From NCBI RefSeq assembly GCF_900156695.1, contig NZ_FTOM01000001.1, positions 124,001 through 188,000 on the forward strand: 64,000 nucleotides of DNA. Reading direction: 5' to 3'. The translations under genes and the position numbers were made by a program. Numbering within the stretch: position 1 is the stretch's first letter; every line of letters begins with the position of its first letter. Positions 7,648 through 18,179 of the stretch are shown piece by piece. The stretch is from Phaeovulum vinaykumarii (GTDB lineage: Bacteria; Pseudomonadota; Alphaproteobacteria; Rhodobacterales; Rhodobacteraceae). A model generated the notes under the pieces. The model was given only the letters and a program-made list of their open reading frames with translations. It had not been told where the DNA came from and did no database searches.

Positions 7648-9585
7648 ATGAAAGCGTTTCTCTTCAGCATCCCCGCGCGGATCTACGCGATCGTTGCCGT
7701 GGCGGCACTTTCGCTCCTGATTCTGTCGGAGCTTCTTCTGAATCTCTCGTTCGACAACGCCTACAAGATGCGCGAGCAGCATCTGAACGACGTGACCGAC
7801 ACGGCCATCTCGGTGCTGGTCGATCTCCAGCAGGAGGTCGAGCGCGGCACCATGACCCTGGAGGCTGCGCAGGACGAAGGGCGCCGCCGCCTGACCGCGT
7901 TGCGCTTCGACACCTCGGGCTATTTCTACGCCTTCGACGGCAAGGCCGTGATGCAGGTGCACCCGACGATGAAGGACTGGATCGGCAAGAGCCAGCTGGC
8001 CTACACCGACTTCTACGGAACCCGCATCTTCGAGGAAATGCTCAAGATCGCCGATGCCTCGGGCGCGGGCGCGCTGCGCTATTACTTCGCCAAGCCCGGC
8101 TCCGATGAGGCCGAGGAAAAGATCGGGTTCGTCAAGACCTTCCCGGCCTGGGGTTGGGTCGTCGGCACCGGCTCGTATGTGTCGGACATCAACGCCGCGC
8201 TGGCCCATCTGCGCCAGGTCAGCCTGATCCTTCTGGGGGTTGCCGTGGTGGCGCTGGTGGCGCTCTCGACGGTGCTGGCGCGCTCGGTCACCAAGCCGAT
8301 CGCCGCGATCAGCACGCGCATGGAAGGCATGACCAACGGCGACACCGAAACGCCGGTGCCGCAGACCACCGCGCGCAGCGAGGTGGGCAAGATGGCGCGC
8401 GCGCTCGAGGTGTTCCGCCAGGCGCTGGTCGAGAAGAACGCGCTCGAGGCCGCCCGTCTCGAGAAGGAAGCCGAGCTGCGCCGCGCCCAGGATGAGGCCC
8501 GCGACCGCGAGGAAGCCCTGCGGCAGCGCGAGGCCGAGGCCGAAGCCGAAGCGCGCCGCCGCGAGGAGGCCGAGCGCGCCGAGAAAGAGGCCCAGCGCCG
8601 CCGCGAGGAGGCCGCGCGCGAGGCCCAGATGCGCGAACAGGAGCATCTGGTCGAGACGCTGGCGCAGGGTCTGGCCGCGATCTCGGAAGGGGATCTGACC
8701 GTGCAGATCGACGAAGATTTCCCGCCGGCCTATGAAAAGCTGCGCCATGACTTCAACGCGGCGGTGTCCAAGATCGCGGGGCTTGCGACCTCGATCGTGG
8801 AAAGCGCGCGCACCATCGAGGGCGAGGCGCAGGTGCTCAGCAATGCCTCCGAGGAGCTGGGCCGGCGCACCGAAACCCAGGCCGCTTCGCTTGAGGAAAC
8901 GGCCGCCGCCATGAACCAGATGGCCGCAGCGGTCACCTCGTCGGTCGAAGGCACCCGTGACGCCACCCGCGCGGTGGAGCGCACGCGCGCGACCACGAGC
9001 GACGGCCGCGGGGTCGTGCGCCAGACCGTGCAGGCGATGAAGGATATCGCGCAAAGCTCCGAAAAGATCTCGAAGATCACAAGCGTGATTGACGACATTG
9101 CTTTCCAGACCAACCTGTTGGCGCTGAACGCGGGCGTCGAGGCGGCGCGGGCCGGCGAGACCGGGCGCGGCTTTGCCGTCGTGGCCTCGGAAGTGCGGTC
9201 GCTGGCGCAGCGGTCCTCGGAAGCGGCCAAGGAGATCGCCGAGCTGATCGAGACCTCGTCGCGTCAGGTGGGCACGGGGGTCGATCTGGCCTCGAAATCG
9301 GACAATGCGCTTGGCCAGATCGAGGGTCTCGTCGCCGAGCTCGACAGCCTGCTCAAATCGATCGAGACCTCGTCCTCGGAGCAATCCGTCGGCATCAACG
9401 AGGTGACGACGGCGGTCAACCAGCTCGACCAGGTGACCCAACGCAATGCGGCGATGTTCGAGGAAAACTCGGCCGCCAGCCAGGGCCTTCTGGCCGAGGC
9501 GAGATCGCTCAGGAACCTGTCCGCCGTCTTCCGCGTGCCGGGAGAGAGCGGCGGCAGCGGCCTCCAGCAGGCCTCGGGCTGGTAG
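7648..9585 (+). CDS. Methyl-accepting chemotaxis protein with single Cache sensor
   Basis: 645-residue chemoreceptor. A first membrane helix (about residues 10-32) is followed by a periplasmic single-Cache (sCache_2-like) domain with [25 protein letters not shown] and [17 protein letters not shown], then a second helix (about 192-212) and HAMP. A very long Glu/Arg-rich helical stretch (about 250-335) leads to a second HAMP-like segment ([14 protein letters not shown]) and the MCP signalling domain with [21 protein letters not shown] (abridged to the tip). There is no C-terminal CheR-tether pentapeptide; it ends LQQASGW. Small organic ligands are typical for sCache_2; the actual ligand is unknown. 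Confidence 0.9.
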   Translation: MKAFLFSIPARIYAIVAVAALSLLILSELLLNLSFDNAYKMREQHLNDVTDTAISVLVDLQQEVERGTMTLEAAQDEGRRRLTALRFDTSGYFYAFDGKAVMQVHPTMKDWIGKSQLAYTDFYGTRIFEEMLKIADASGAGALRYYFAKPGSDEAEEKIGFVKTFPAWGWVVGTGSYVSDINAALAHLRQVSLILLGVAVVALVALSTVLARSVTKPIAAISTRMEGMTNGDTETPVPQTTARSEVGKMARALEVFRQALVEKNALEAARLEKEAELRRAQDEARDREEALRQREAEAEAEARRREEAERAEKEAQRRREEAAREAQMREQEHLVETLAQGLAAISEGDLTVQIDEDFPPAYEKLRHDFNAAVSKIAGLATSIVESARTIEGEAQVLSNASEELGRRTETQAASLEETAAAMNQMAAAVTSSVEGTRDATRAVERTRATTSDGRGVVRQTVQAMKDIAQSSEKISKITSVIDDIAFQTNLLALNAGVEAARAGETGRGFAVVASEVRSLAQRSSEAAKEIAELIETSSRQVGTGVDLASKSDNALGQIEGLVAELDSLLKSIETSSSEQSVGINEVTTAVNQLDQVTQRNAAMFEENSAASQGLLAEARSLRNLSAVFRVPGESGGSGLQQASGW

Positions 9586-9719
9586 CCCCCCCCGCGCCGG
9601 GATCGCATCCCGGCCGAGCCCCGGCGCGGCAGCCCCGAGAAGGGCCCGAGAAGGGAAGTGTCGCGCACCGGGTGCCGTACCGGCCAGCCGCCTCATTTAG
9701 CGAAGCGTCCCAGCAGATG

Positions 9720-9807
9720 GGGCGCCTCAGCACGCGAGGCACCTCGGAACGCGGTGCGCCTCCGCACGAGGGCGCCTCAGAACCGGGGGGCATCCGCAAA
9801 GGGAGCC
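9720..9807. repeat. Degenerate 16-17-bp tandem repeat
   Basis: Five or more consecutive imperfect units, each opening with a GGCGCCTCAG-like decamer: GGCGCCTCAG, GGCACCTCGG, GTGCGCCTCCG, GGCGCCTCAG, GGGGCATCCG, each followed by six or seven A/C/G-rich bases. The period alternates between 16 and 17 bases. It is non-coding by context. Confidence 0.55.
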
Positions 9808-9891
9808 TGCCCTACCGCGAAAGGCGCAACTGGGCGCACCCCCGCGGCAAGCGCGCATCGCGCCGCGTCGGAGCCAGATCAGGAAACCGCG

Positions 9892-9936
9892 AAACGTAAG
9901 ACCGCCCCGGCATGCCGGGGCGGTCTTACGTTTTTT
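9892..9936. terminator. 42-base perfect palindrome with T-run
   Basis: Arms 9892-9912 and 9913-9933 are exactly complementary around GCATGC and end in T residues to 9936 on the plus strand and A residues (T on the minus strand) at 9892-9894. As RNA this gives a very strong stem with a minimal loop. It lies between the convergent ends of the chemoreceptor (9585) and LLM gene (10088), so it is best read as a shared bidirectional terminator. Confidence 0.75.
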
Positions 9937-10087
9937 CCCCTTAACCGATCACCGCCTGCCCCATGTGGCAGAACGCCCGAAATCGCAGGGATCTAAGCGG
10001 AAGACGGGCCCGCACCGGGAACTCGGCATCGCAGGGCGCGCGCGGCCGGCCGCGTCAGCGGCCCCCGCCCGACACGCGGGGGAGGGC

Positions 10088-11110
10088 TCAGCGCCAGCCC
10101 AGCCCCGGCGCGACATGGGTCAGGATCGACTCGATCAGATGCGCGTTATAGGCAACGCCAAGCTGGTTCGGCACCGTCAGAAACAGCGTATCGGCCTCGG
10201 CGATGGCGGTGTCGCCCGCAAGTTCCGCGATCAGCTGATAGGGTTCTCCGACATAGCTGCGCCCAAAGATCGAGCGGGTGGTGCCGTCGATCACCCCCAG
10301 CTTGTCGCTGTCCGACCCGCCGCGTCCGAAATAGCTGCGGTCGAGATCGCTGACGATGGGAAAGATCGACCGGCTGACCGAGACGCGCGGGGCCCCCGCA
10401 TGGCCCGCCTCGGCCCAGGCGGCGCGATAGGCGCGGATCTGCTCGGCCTGCTGGACATGGAAGGGCGCGCCGTTCTCGTCGTCCTTGAGGGTCGAGCTTT
10501 GCAGGTTCATCCCCAGCCGCGCCGCCCAGGCCGCCGTCGCGTTCGAGCCCGCGCCCCACCAGATCCGCGCGCGCAAGCCCTCGGACTGCGGCTCGAGCCG
10601 CAGAAGCCCCGGCGGGTTGGGAAACATCGGCCGCGGGTTGGGTTGGGCAAAGCCCTCGCCGCGCAGGAGATCCAGAAACACCTCCGTATGGCGGCGCGCC
10701 ATGTCGGCGGGCGTCTCGCCCGCGCGCGGCGCATGGCCGAAATGGCGCCAGCCGTCGATCACCTGCTCGGGCGAGCCGCGGCTGAGCCCCAGTTGCAGCC
10801 GCCCGCCCGAGATCAGGTCGGCCGCGCCGGCCTCTTCGGCCATGTAGAAGGGGTTTTCATACCGCATGTCGATCACGCCGGTGCCGATCTCGATGCGCCG
10901 GGTGCGCGCCCCCACCGCCGCCAGCAGCGGGAAGGGCGAGGCCAGCTGGCGCGCGAAATGATGCACGCGGAAAAAGGCGCCATCCGCCCCCAGATCCTCG
11001 GCCGCTTCGGCCAGTTCGATGGATTGCAACAGCACATCGGCCGCCGAGCGGGTCTGCGAGTCCGAACCGGGGCTCCAATGGCCAAAGGACAGGAAGGCGA
11101 TCTTCTTCAT
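10088..11110 (-). CDS. LLM-class (luciferase-like) flavin-dependent oxidoreductase
   Basis: 340-residue protein with the bacterial-luciferase TIM-barrel signature: ELAEAAEDLGADGAFFRVHH at residues 32-51, PFPLLAAVGARTRRIEIGTGV and GGRLQLGLSRGSPEQ. Members use reduced flavin and oxygen, or F420 in other lineages, on diverse substrates; no substrate can be inferred. Monocistronic, convergent with the chemoreceptor. ATG at 11110 is preceded by AAAGAG. Confidence 0.85.
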   Translation of the reverse strand: MKKIAFLSFGHWSPGSDSQTRSAADVLLQSIELAEAAEDLGADGAFFRVHHFARQLASPFPLLAAVGARTRRIEIGTGVIDMRYENPFYMAEEAGAADLISGGRLQLGLSRGSPEQVIDGWRHFGHAPRAGETPADMARRHTEVFLDLLRGEGFAQPNPRPMFPNPPGLLRLEPQSEGLRARIWWGAGSNATAAWAARLGMNLQSSTLKDDENGAPFHVQQAEQIRAYRAAWAEAGHAGAPRVSVSRSIFPIVSDLDRSYFGRGGSDSDKLGVIDGTTRSIFGRSYVGEPYQLIAELAGDTAIAEADTLFLTVPNQLGVAYNAHLIESILTHVAPGLGWR

Positions 11111-11288
11111 GACAATGCTCTTTCGTTCCGTGCATCACGCCGGACGGCCCGCGGACCGCCGTTTGCGGTTACCGACCCAGCTAGCACGCCCGAAGGTCCG
11201 GCCAAGGCACAAGGGATGTGAGCAGCCGCACAACGCCACCCCGGCAGAGAAGACGCTGACGCGTGAAACGAAGGCGCGCGGGCCCCGA

Positions 11289-11630
11289 TCAGGCCGGAAC
11301 GCGGGCGCGCGGCGCGGCGGGGACGCAATCGCCGACCGGGACGCCCAGCGCCGCGGCGATGGCCCGGACCTCGTGGGGGGTCGGCTCGACCGCGCCGCGT
11401 TCGATCAACAGATAGCGCTCGAGCGCCAGCCCCGCCGCGGCGGCCAGTTCGCGCTGGCAATGCCCGCAGGCCCGCCGCCAGGCCTCGATCGGGCCGGCCC
11501 CGGCGGCCAGCGCAGCGGCGTGTATCCAGAAATCGGGCGCGGCATCCGTTCGGGCGCACCGGACATCGTGCCCCGCACGCAAGGACACCGGCAGGGCATC
11601 TTCGGCCCGCAAGGCTCGGTTCGACGGCAT
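11289..11630 (-). CDS. Small XRE-type helix-turn-helix protein
   Basis: 113-residue protein. The C-terminal half (WRRACGHCQRELAAAAGLAL, then ERGAVEPTPHEVRAIAAALGVPVGDCV) follows the XRE/HTH_3 pattern, with the usual Q-x-x-L-A recognition region and an ERG-x-x-x-PTP-like turn. The N-terminal half is not recognised. The start at 11630 is chosen for an AAGG eight bases upstream; in-frame ATGs further upstream (11723, 11867) would add a basic, gene-unlike extension. Function unknown; it could regulate either neighbour. Confidence 0.5.
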   Translation of the reverse strand: MPSNRALRAEDALPVSLRAGHDVRCARTDAAPDFWIHAAALAAGAGPIEAWRRACGHCQRELAAAAGLALERYLLIERGAVEPTPHEVRAIAAALGVPVGDCVPAAPRARVPA

Positions 11631-13516
<1,886 letters not shown>

Positions 13517-13576
13517 GGCGCTTTTCGGCGCCCGCCGGGGCGGTTAGAGTGGCGGCAACGAATGGGAGGATACCCG

Positions 13577-13813
13577 ATGCAATGCGTCTTCGTGCAATTC
13601 CGCTGCCGCCCCGGCAAGGCCTATCAGGTGGCCGATGCGATCTATGACCGCGAGGTGGTGAGCGAACTCTACTCGACCTCGGGCGAATACGACCTGATGG
13701 CCAAGGTCTATGTCCCCCAGGGCGAGGATGTCGGCCGCTGGCTGAACGACACTCTCTTTGACATCCCCGAGATCGACCGGACGCTGACCACCATCACCTT
13801 CAAGGCGTTCTGA
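13577..13813 (+). CDS. Stand-alone Lrp/AsnC ligand-binding (RAM) domain protein
   Basis: 78-residue protein consisting only of the AsnC-type effector domain (MQCVFVQFRCRPGKAYQVAD, then SGEYDLMAKVYV and TLTTITFKAF), with no DNA-binding domain. GGGAGGA seven bases before ATG 13577 fixes the start; an ATG at 13562 overlaps that site. Such proteins form dimers or octamers and may sense amino acids or modulate Lrp proteins. It sits close to putA and its Lrp-type regulator PutR, but a link is only suggestive. Confidence 0.78.
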   Translation: MQCVFVQFRCRPGKAYQVADAIYDREVVSELYSTSGEYDLMAKVYVPQGEDVGRWLNDTLFDIPEIDRTLTTITFKAF

Positions 13814-13814
13814 T

Positions 13815-13839
13815 CGGGGGGGGCCTGATCGCCCCCCCA
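13815..13839. terminator. Hairpin between AsnC-domain gene and putA
   Basis: G-run (13816-13823) and C-run (13832-13838) arms around CCTGATCG form a stem between two convergent stops, followed by ATTT on the plus strand. Probable shared terminator. Confidence 0.6.
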
Positions 13840-13846
13840 TTTCCCC

Positions 13847-16800
13847 TCAGGCCGGCGGCGGCGCCCCGGCCAGAAGGGCGGCATTGCCGCCCGCGGCGGT
13901 CGTGTCAACGCACAGATGCCGTTCATGGGCAACATGGGCGGCATCGGGCGCCCCCGTGATCAGCGGCACGATCGGCCCCGCGCGCCGCGACAGCGCCTGC
14001 GCAAATGCCCGCCCCCGCGCCGCATCGCCCCACCAGATCACCCCGGAAAAGCCCGCAAGCTGTTCCAGCGCCGCGGGGTCCAGTGTCTCGCAGACCGGCA
14101 CCGCCTGCCCGCCCAGCGCCGTGACCGCCGCGACCTGCGCCGCGCGCGCGGCCGGCCCCGGCCCCAGACACAGAAGCGGCGCGCGGCTCACCAGGCGCAG
14201 CCGGTTCGTCTCGCCGGTCGGGCCGGGCAGGTCGGTTTCGGACAGGACGCGCGCGGGCGCCGCCGCGGCCAGCGCGCCCGCCAGATCCGTGCCCGAAAGC
14301 GCCGGGCCAGAAAGCGCCAGGACCGACGGGGCCGGATCGTGCAGATCGGGCGCCGGATGCCGGGTCAGCCGGGCCAGGTAATGCGGCCCGCCCGCCTTGG
14401 GCCCGGTTCCCGAAAGCCCTTCGCCCCCAAAGGGTTGGCTGCCCACGACCGCGCCGATCTGGTTGCGGTTGACATAGGTGTTGCCCACGGGGGCCGCGTC
14501 GAACGCCTGCGCATGGCGCGACGCGATCCGGCTGTGCAGCCCCAAGGTCAGCCCATAGCCCGCCGCCGCCACCTCGGCCAGAACCTGCGCCTCGCCCCCC
14601 GCGGGATAGGTCGCCACATGCAGCACCGGGCCGAAGATCTCGCGCTCCAGATCCCCGATCCCCCCCACGCGGATCAGCGCCGGCGCCACGAAATGCCCCG
14701 CCGCATGCCCCCCCTCGGGGGCCGACAGCGCATGGATCAGCCGCCCCTCGGCCTGGGCGCGGGCCACATGGTCCGCGATCGTGGCACGCGCCTCGGCGTC
14801 GATCACCGGGCCGACATCGGTCGCCAGATGCCACGGATCGCCCAGGGCCAGCACATCCATCGCGCTGCGGATCATCTCGATCAGGCGCGGGGCGATCTCC
14901 TCTTGCACATAAAGACAGCGCAGCGCCGAGCAGCGCTGCCCCGCCGAGCGGAAGGCCGAAGCCACGATATCGCGCACCGCCTGTTCCGGCAGCGCGGTCG
15001 CGTCGACGATCATCGCGTTCAGCCCGCCGGTCTCGGCCACCAGGGTCGCGCCCGGCGCCAGATGCTCGGCCATCGTTTCCCGGATCCGCCGCGCGGTCTC
15101 GGTCGAGCCGGTGAAAAGCACCCCGTCGATACGCGCGTCGCGCGTCAGGCCCGCGCCGATCTCGGGGCCGGTGCCGGGCAGAAGCTGAAGCGCCGTGCGC
15201 GGCACCCCCGCGCGGTGCAGAAGCCGCACCGCCATGGCCGCGACCAGCGGCGTCTGTTCGGCGGGCTTGGCCAGCACCGCATTGCCCGCCGCAAGCGCCG
15301 CCGCCACCTGCCCGGTGAAGATCGCCAGCGGAAAGTTCCACGGCGAGATTGCCGCAACCCGGCCAAGCGGCGCCGCGGTCCCGCCCGCACCCGCCGCGTA
15401 ATAGGTCAGGAAATCAACGGCCTCGCGCAATTCGCCCATGGCATCGGGCAGGGTCTTGCCGGCCTCGCGCGCCAGAACCGCCAGAAGCGGGCCGGTGTTT
15501 TCCTCGAACAGATCGGCCGCGCGCGCCAGAACCTCGGCGCGGCGGGCGGCGGGCGCGGACCAGGGCGCGGCCAGATCGAGGGCGGCGGCCACATCCTCGG
15601 CCCGCGCCTCGTGAACCTGGGCGATGACCGCGCCATCGGCGGGGTTGGTCACGGGGCGCGCCGGACCGGGGGGCCGTTCGCAGGCCAGGATCGGCGCGGC
15701 ATCGGGAAGCGCGACCGCCCGCGCCGCCTCGAGCCCGGCCAGAACCTCGCGGTCGGTCAGATCCAGACCGCGGGAATTGCGCCGCACCGGCGCGAACAGG
15801 TCGGCCGGCGCCACCAGACCGGGCGGAGGCGCCGCCCCCTCCAGCGCGGCAAAGGGACAGGCGGCCACCGTCTCGGGCGCGACGGACGGGTCGGTGACAT
15901 GATGGACAAAGCTGGAATTGGCGCCGTTTTCCAACAGCCTGCGCACCAGATAAGCCAGCAGGTCGCGGTGTGCGCCCACCGGCGCATAGATCCGGCAGCG
16001 CGTGCCGGTTTCGCGGCGCAGGATCTCGTGAAGCGCCGCCCCCATGCCGTGCAGACGCTGGAATTCGAAGGGGCGCCCCTCGGCCATATGCACGATGGCC
16101 GCGACCGTATGGGCGTTGTGGGTGGCAAATTGCGGATAGAGCCGGTCGCCCGCGTCGAAAAGCTGCCGCGCCAGCCCCAGATAGGCGACATCGGTCGCGG
16201 CCTTCGTGGTGAAGAGCGGGAAATCCGCAAGCCCCTCGACCTGCGCGCGCTTCATCTCGGCGTCCCAATAGGCGCCCTTGACCAGACGCACCGCCAGCCG
16301 CCGGTCGAGCCGCCCCGCCAGCGCCTGAAGCCGCGCAATCGCCGCGCCCGCGCGCTTGCCATAAGCCTGCACCACCACGCCGAACCCGTCCCAGCCGGCC
16401 AGTTGCGGGTCGGCCAGCACCGCCTCGATCACCCGCAGCGACAGCGCCAGCCGGTCCTGTTCCTCGGCATCGACCGTCAGCCCCAGCCCCGCCGCCGCCG
16501 CCGCACGCGCCAGATCGCGCAGCACGGGCACCAGCTCGGCCATGACGCGGGCTTCCTGCGCCACCTCATAGCGCGGATGCAGCGCCGAGAGCTTGACCGA
16601 AATGCCGGGGCTGTCGGCGACACCGCCCGCGGGCCGCCCCGCCGCCGCCCCCACGGCCGCAATCGCGCGGGCATAATCGGCCCGATAGCGGGCGGCATCC
16701 TTGGCGGTGATCGCGGCCTCGCCCAGCATGTCATAGCTGAAGAGATAACCCTGAGCCTCGCGCGGGCGGGCGCGGTTGAGCGCGGCCTCGATCGTCTCGC

Positions 16801-17308
16801 CCAGAACGAACTGCCGCCCCATTTCCTTCATCGCGCGCGCCACCGCGGCCCGGATCGCCGGCAGCCCCAGCCGCCGGATCGCGCCGCCCAGAAGCCCGTC
16901 GATCTGCGCCCCGCGCAGAAGGCGCCCGCCCACGACCAGCCCGCCCGTCGCCGTGTTGACCAGCGCCGAACGCGCGGCGAAGAGATGCCCCTCCCAGGCC
17001 TGCGGCGCGATCTTGTCGGCGATCAGCGCGTCCGCCGTGGCCGGATCGGGCACGCGCAACATGGCCTCGGCCAGCGCCATCAGCGCCACGCCCTCGGCGG
17101 TCGACAGGCCATATTCGGACAGGAACGCCTCCATCAGCGCGGGCTTGCCGACGCCGCGGATGGCGCGCACAAGATCCGCCGCGCGGGCGGAAATGGCGGC
17201 CCGTGCCGGACCGTCCAGCCGCGCCTGGCGTGCCAGCTGCGCGATCAGCGGACCCTGGGCTTGCGTCTTGGCAGCGCCCTCGAGGGGCGGAAGGGGATCG
17301 TCGAACAT
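13847..17308 (-). CDS. putA: Bifunctional proline dehydrogenase / glutamate-semialdehyde dehydrogenase PutA
   Basis: 1153-residue enzyme oxidising proline to glutamate in two steps with FAD and NAD. The N-terminal proline dehydrogenase barrel has GISVKLSALHPRY and RLVKGAYWDAEMKRAQ (near residue 340). The central aldehyde dehydrogenase has AISPWNFPLAIFTG, GSTETARRI, the general-base AETGG and the catalytic Cys in AGQRCSALR (near residue 790). The C-terminal about 170 residues form the inactive ALDH-like tail of long PutAs. There is no ribbon-helix-helix at the N-terminus, so it should not act as its own repressor. ATG 17308 is in MFDDPLPPLEG. Divergent putR lies 110 bases away. Confidence 0.95.
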   Translation of the reverse strand: MFDDPLPPLEGAAKTQAQGPLIAQLARQARLDGPARAAISARAADLVRAIRGVGKPALMEAFLSEYGLSTAEGVALMALAEAMLRVPDPATADALIADKIAPQAWEGHLFAARSALVNTATGGLVVGGRLLRGAQIDGLLGGAIRRLGLPAIRAAVARAMKEMGRQFVLGETIEAALNRARPREAQGYLFSYDMLGEAAITAKDAARYRADYARAIAAVGAAAGRPAGGVADSPGISVKLSALHPRYEVAQEARVMAELVPVLRDLARAAAAAGLGLTVDAEEQDRLALSLRVIEAVLADPQLAGWDGFGVVVQAYGKRAGAAIARLQALAGRLDRRLAVRLVKGAYWDAEMKRAQVEGLADFPLFTTKAATDVAYLGLARQLFDAGDRLYPQFATHNAHTVAAIVHMAEGRPFEFQRLHGMGAALHEILRRETGTRCRIYAPVGAHRDLLAYLVRRLLENGANSSFVHHVTDPSVAPETVAACPFAALEGAAPPPGLVAPADLFAPVRRNSRGLDLTDREVLAGLEAARAVALPDAAPILACERPPGPARPVTNPADGAVIAQVHEARAEDVAAALDLAAPWSAPAARRAEVLARAADLFEENTGPLLAVLAREAGKTLPDAMGELREAVDFLTYYAAGAGGTAAPLGRVAAISPWNFPLAIFTGQVAAALAAGNAVLAKPAEQTPLVAAMAVRLLHRAGVPRTALQLLPGTGPEIGAGLTRDARIDGVLFTGSTETARRIRETMAEHLAPGATLVAETGGLNAMIVDATALPEQAVRDIVASAFRSAGQRCSALRCLYVQEEIAPRLIEMIRSAMDVLALGDPWHLATDVGPVIDAEARATIADHVARAQAEGRLIHALSAPEGGHAAGHFVAPALIRVGGIGDLEREIFGPVLHVATYPAGGEAQVLAEVAAAGYGLTLGLHSRIASRHAQAFDAAPVGNTYVNRNQIGAVVGSQPFGGEGLSGTGPKAGGPHYLARLTRHPAPDLHDPAPSVLALSGPALSGTDLAGALAAAAPARVLSETDLPGPTGETNRLRLVSRAPLLCLGPGPAARAAQVAAVTALGGQAVPVCETLDPAALEQLAGFSGVIWWGDAARGRAFAQALSRRAGPIVPLITGAPDAAHVAHERHLCVDTTAAGGNAALLAGAPPPA

Positions 17309-17418
17309 GGGGGAACCTCTCTGGCTGATCCCATGATAACGCAAGGCGCATGGACCTTTCGGCCATTCAGGGGCATGATGACAGCCGATCCGACCAAAGA
17401 TGGGCATCCAGACAGGCC

Positions 17419-17883
17419 ATGATCGAAGATCTCGACCCGATCGACAGGCGCATCCTGACCGCGCTGGTGGCCAATGCGCGCCTGCCGGTGGCCGAGCTTG
17501 CCCGCAAGGTGGGCCTGTCCAAGACCCCGGTGGCGGCACGTCTGCGCGCGCTCGAGGTGCGGGGCATCATCACCGGCTATCGCGCGGTCCTGTCGCCGCG
17601 CAAGCTGGGGCTGTCGCATGTGGCCTTTGTCGAGGTGCGCCTGTCGGACACGCGCGAGGCGGCGCTGGCGCGCTTCAATGCCGCCGTCCGCCAGGTTCCC
17701 GAGATCGAGGAATGCCACATGATCGCGGGCGGCTTCGACTATCTGCTCAAGGTGCGCTCGCATGACATTGCCGATTATCGGCGCGTGATGGCCGAGACCA
17801 TCTCGGCGCTGCCGCATGTCAATTCGACGACCACTTATGTGGCGATGGAGGCCGTGGTGGAGGGCGCGCACCTGGCACTCTAG
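17419..17883 (+). CDS. putR: Lrp/AsnC-family regulator PutR
   Basis: 154-residue Lrp-type regulator. The winged helix has DPIDRRILTALVANARLPV and the recognition helix in LSKTPVAARLRALE (residues 5-60). The RAM effector domain follows, with HVAFVEVRLSDTR and EECHMIAGGFDYLLKV. It is divergent from putA, the arrangement known in Rhodobacter capsulatus and Agrobacterium, where PutR activates putA in response to proline. Start 17419 chosen (MIEDLDPID); an in-frame ATG at 17350 would add 23 residues inside the putA promoter region. Confidence 0.88.
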   Translation: MIEDLDPIDRRILTALVANARLPVAELARKVGLSKTPVAARLRALEVRGIITGYRAVLSPRKLGLSHVAFVEVRLSDTREAALARFNAAVRQVPEIEECHMIAGGFDYLLKVRSHDIADYRRVMAETISALPHVNSTTTYVAMEAVVEGAHLAL

Positions 17884-18069
17884 CCCTCGCGACAGGGTTC
17901 ATTTGACGACATTGCAGGCAAAAGGTGCGTGGAAATTCCCGCAATAATTGACCTTTTGCAACATTTCGGGCGCAGCCCCCTGCCCCGCCACGGGTCCGAT
18001 CATGCGTTCTGGTCATAGCGCCGCGCCGCGGGGTGCATGGCTCGGAGCCCCGATCCGGGCCGTTTCACC

Positions 18070-18098
18070 TTGACAGCGTTTTTGACCCAACGGTTAAT
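18070..18098 (+). promoter_or_regulatory. Candidate sigma-70 promoter of the peptide ABC operon
   Basis: TTGACA (18070-18075), 17-base spacer and GTTAAT (18093-18098), ending about 80 bases before the binding-protein start. The rest of 17884-18179 has no gene. Confidence 0.5.
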
Positions 18099-18179
18099 CG
18101 AAACATTCAAAGACCCGCTCAAGCGGGCGTGCGCGGGCCCCGAACTCCGGGGCCTCGACCAACAGAGAGAGGAAACCTC

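Larger units (their letters stand above)
9586..10087. other. Gene-free interval with degenerate tandem repeats and a palindrome
   Basis: About 500 bases between the chemoreceptor and the LLM oxidoreductase without a credible gene. It contains a run of degenerate 16-17-base units (about 9720-9807) and a 42-base perfect palindrome with T-run (9892-9936), listed separately. A 75-codon open frame at 9672-9899 has no recognisable features and is probably not a gene. Confidence 0.6.

Noticed and set aside
9672-9899. A 75-codon small gene over the tandem repeat
   Set aside because: Arg/Ser/Gly-rich, spans the degenerate repeat and ends at the terminator palindrome; no ribosome-binding site.
13916-17422. 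A 1168-codon plus-strand frame opposite putA
   Set aside because: Exactly antisense to PutA, Arg/Gly/Pro-rich and without domains. A composition shadow.
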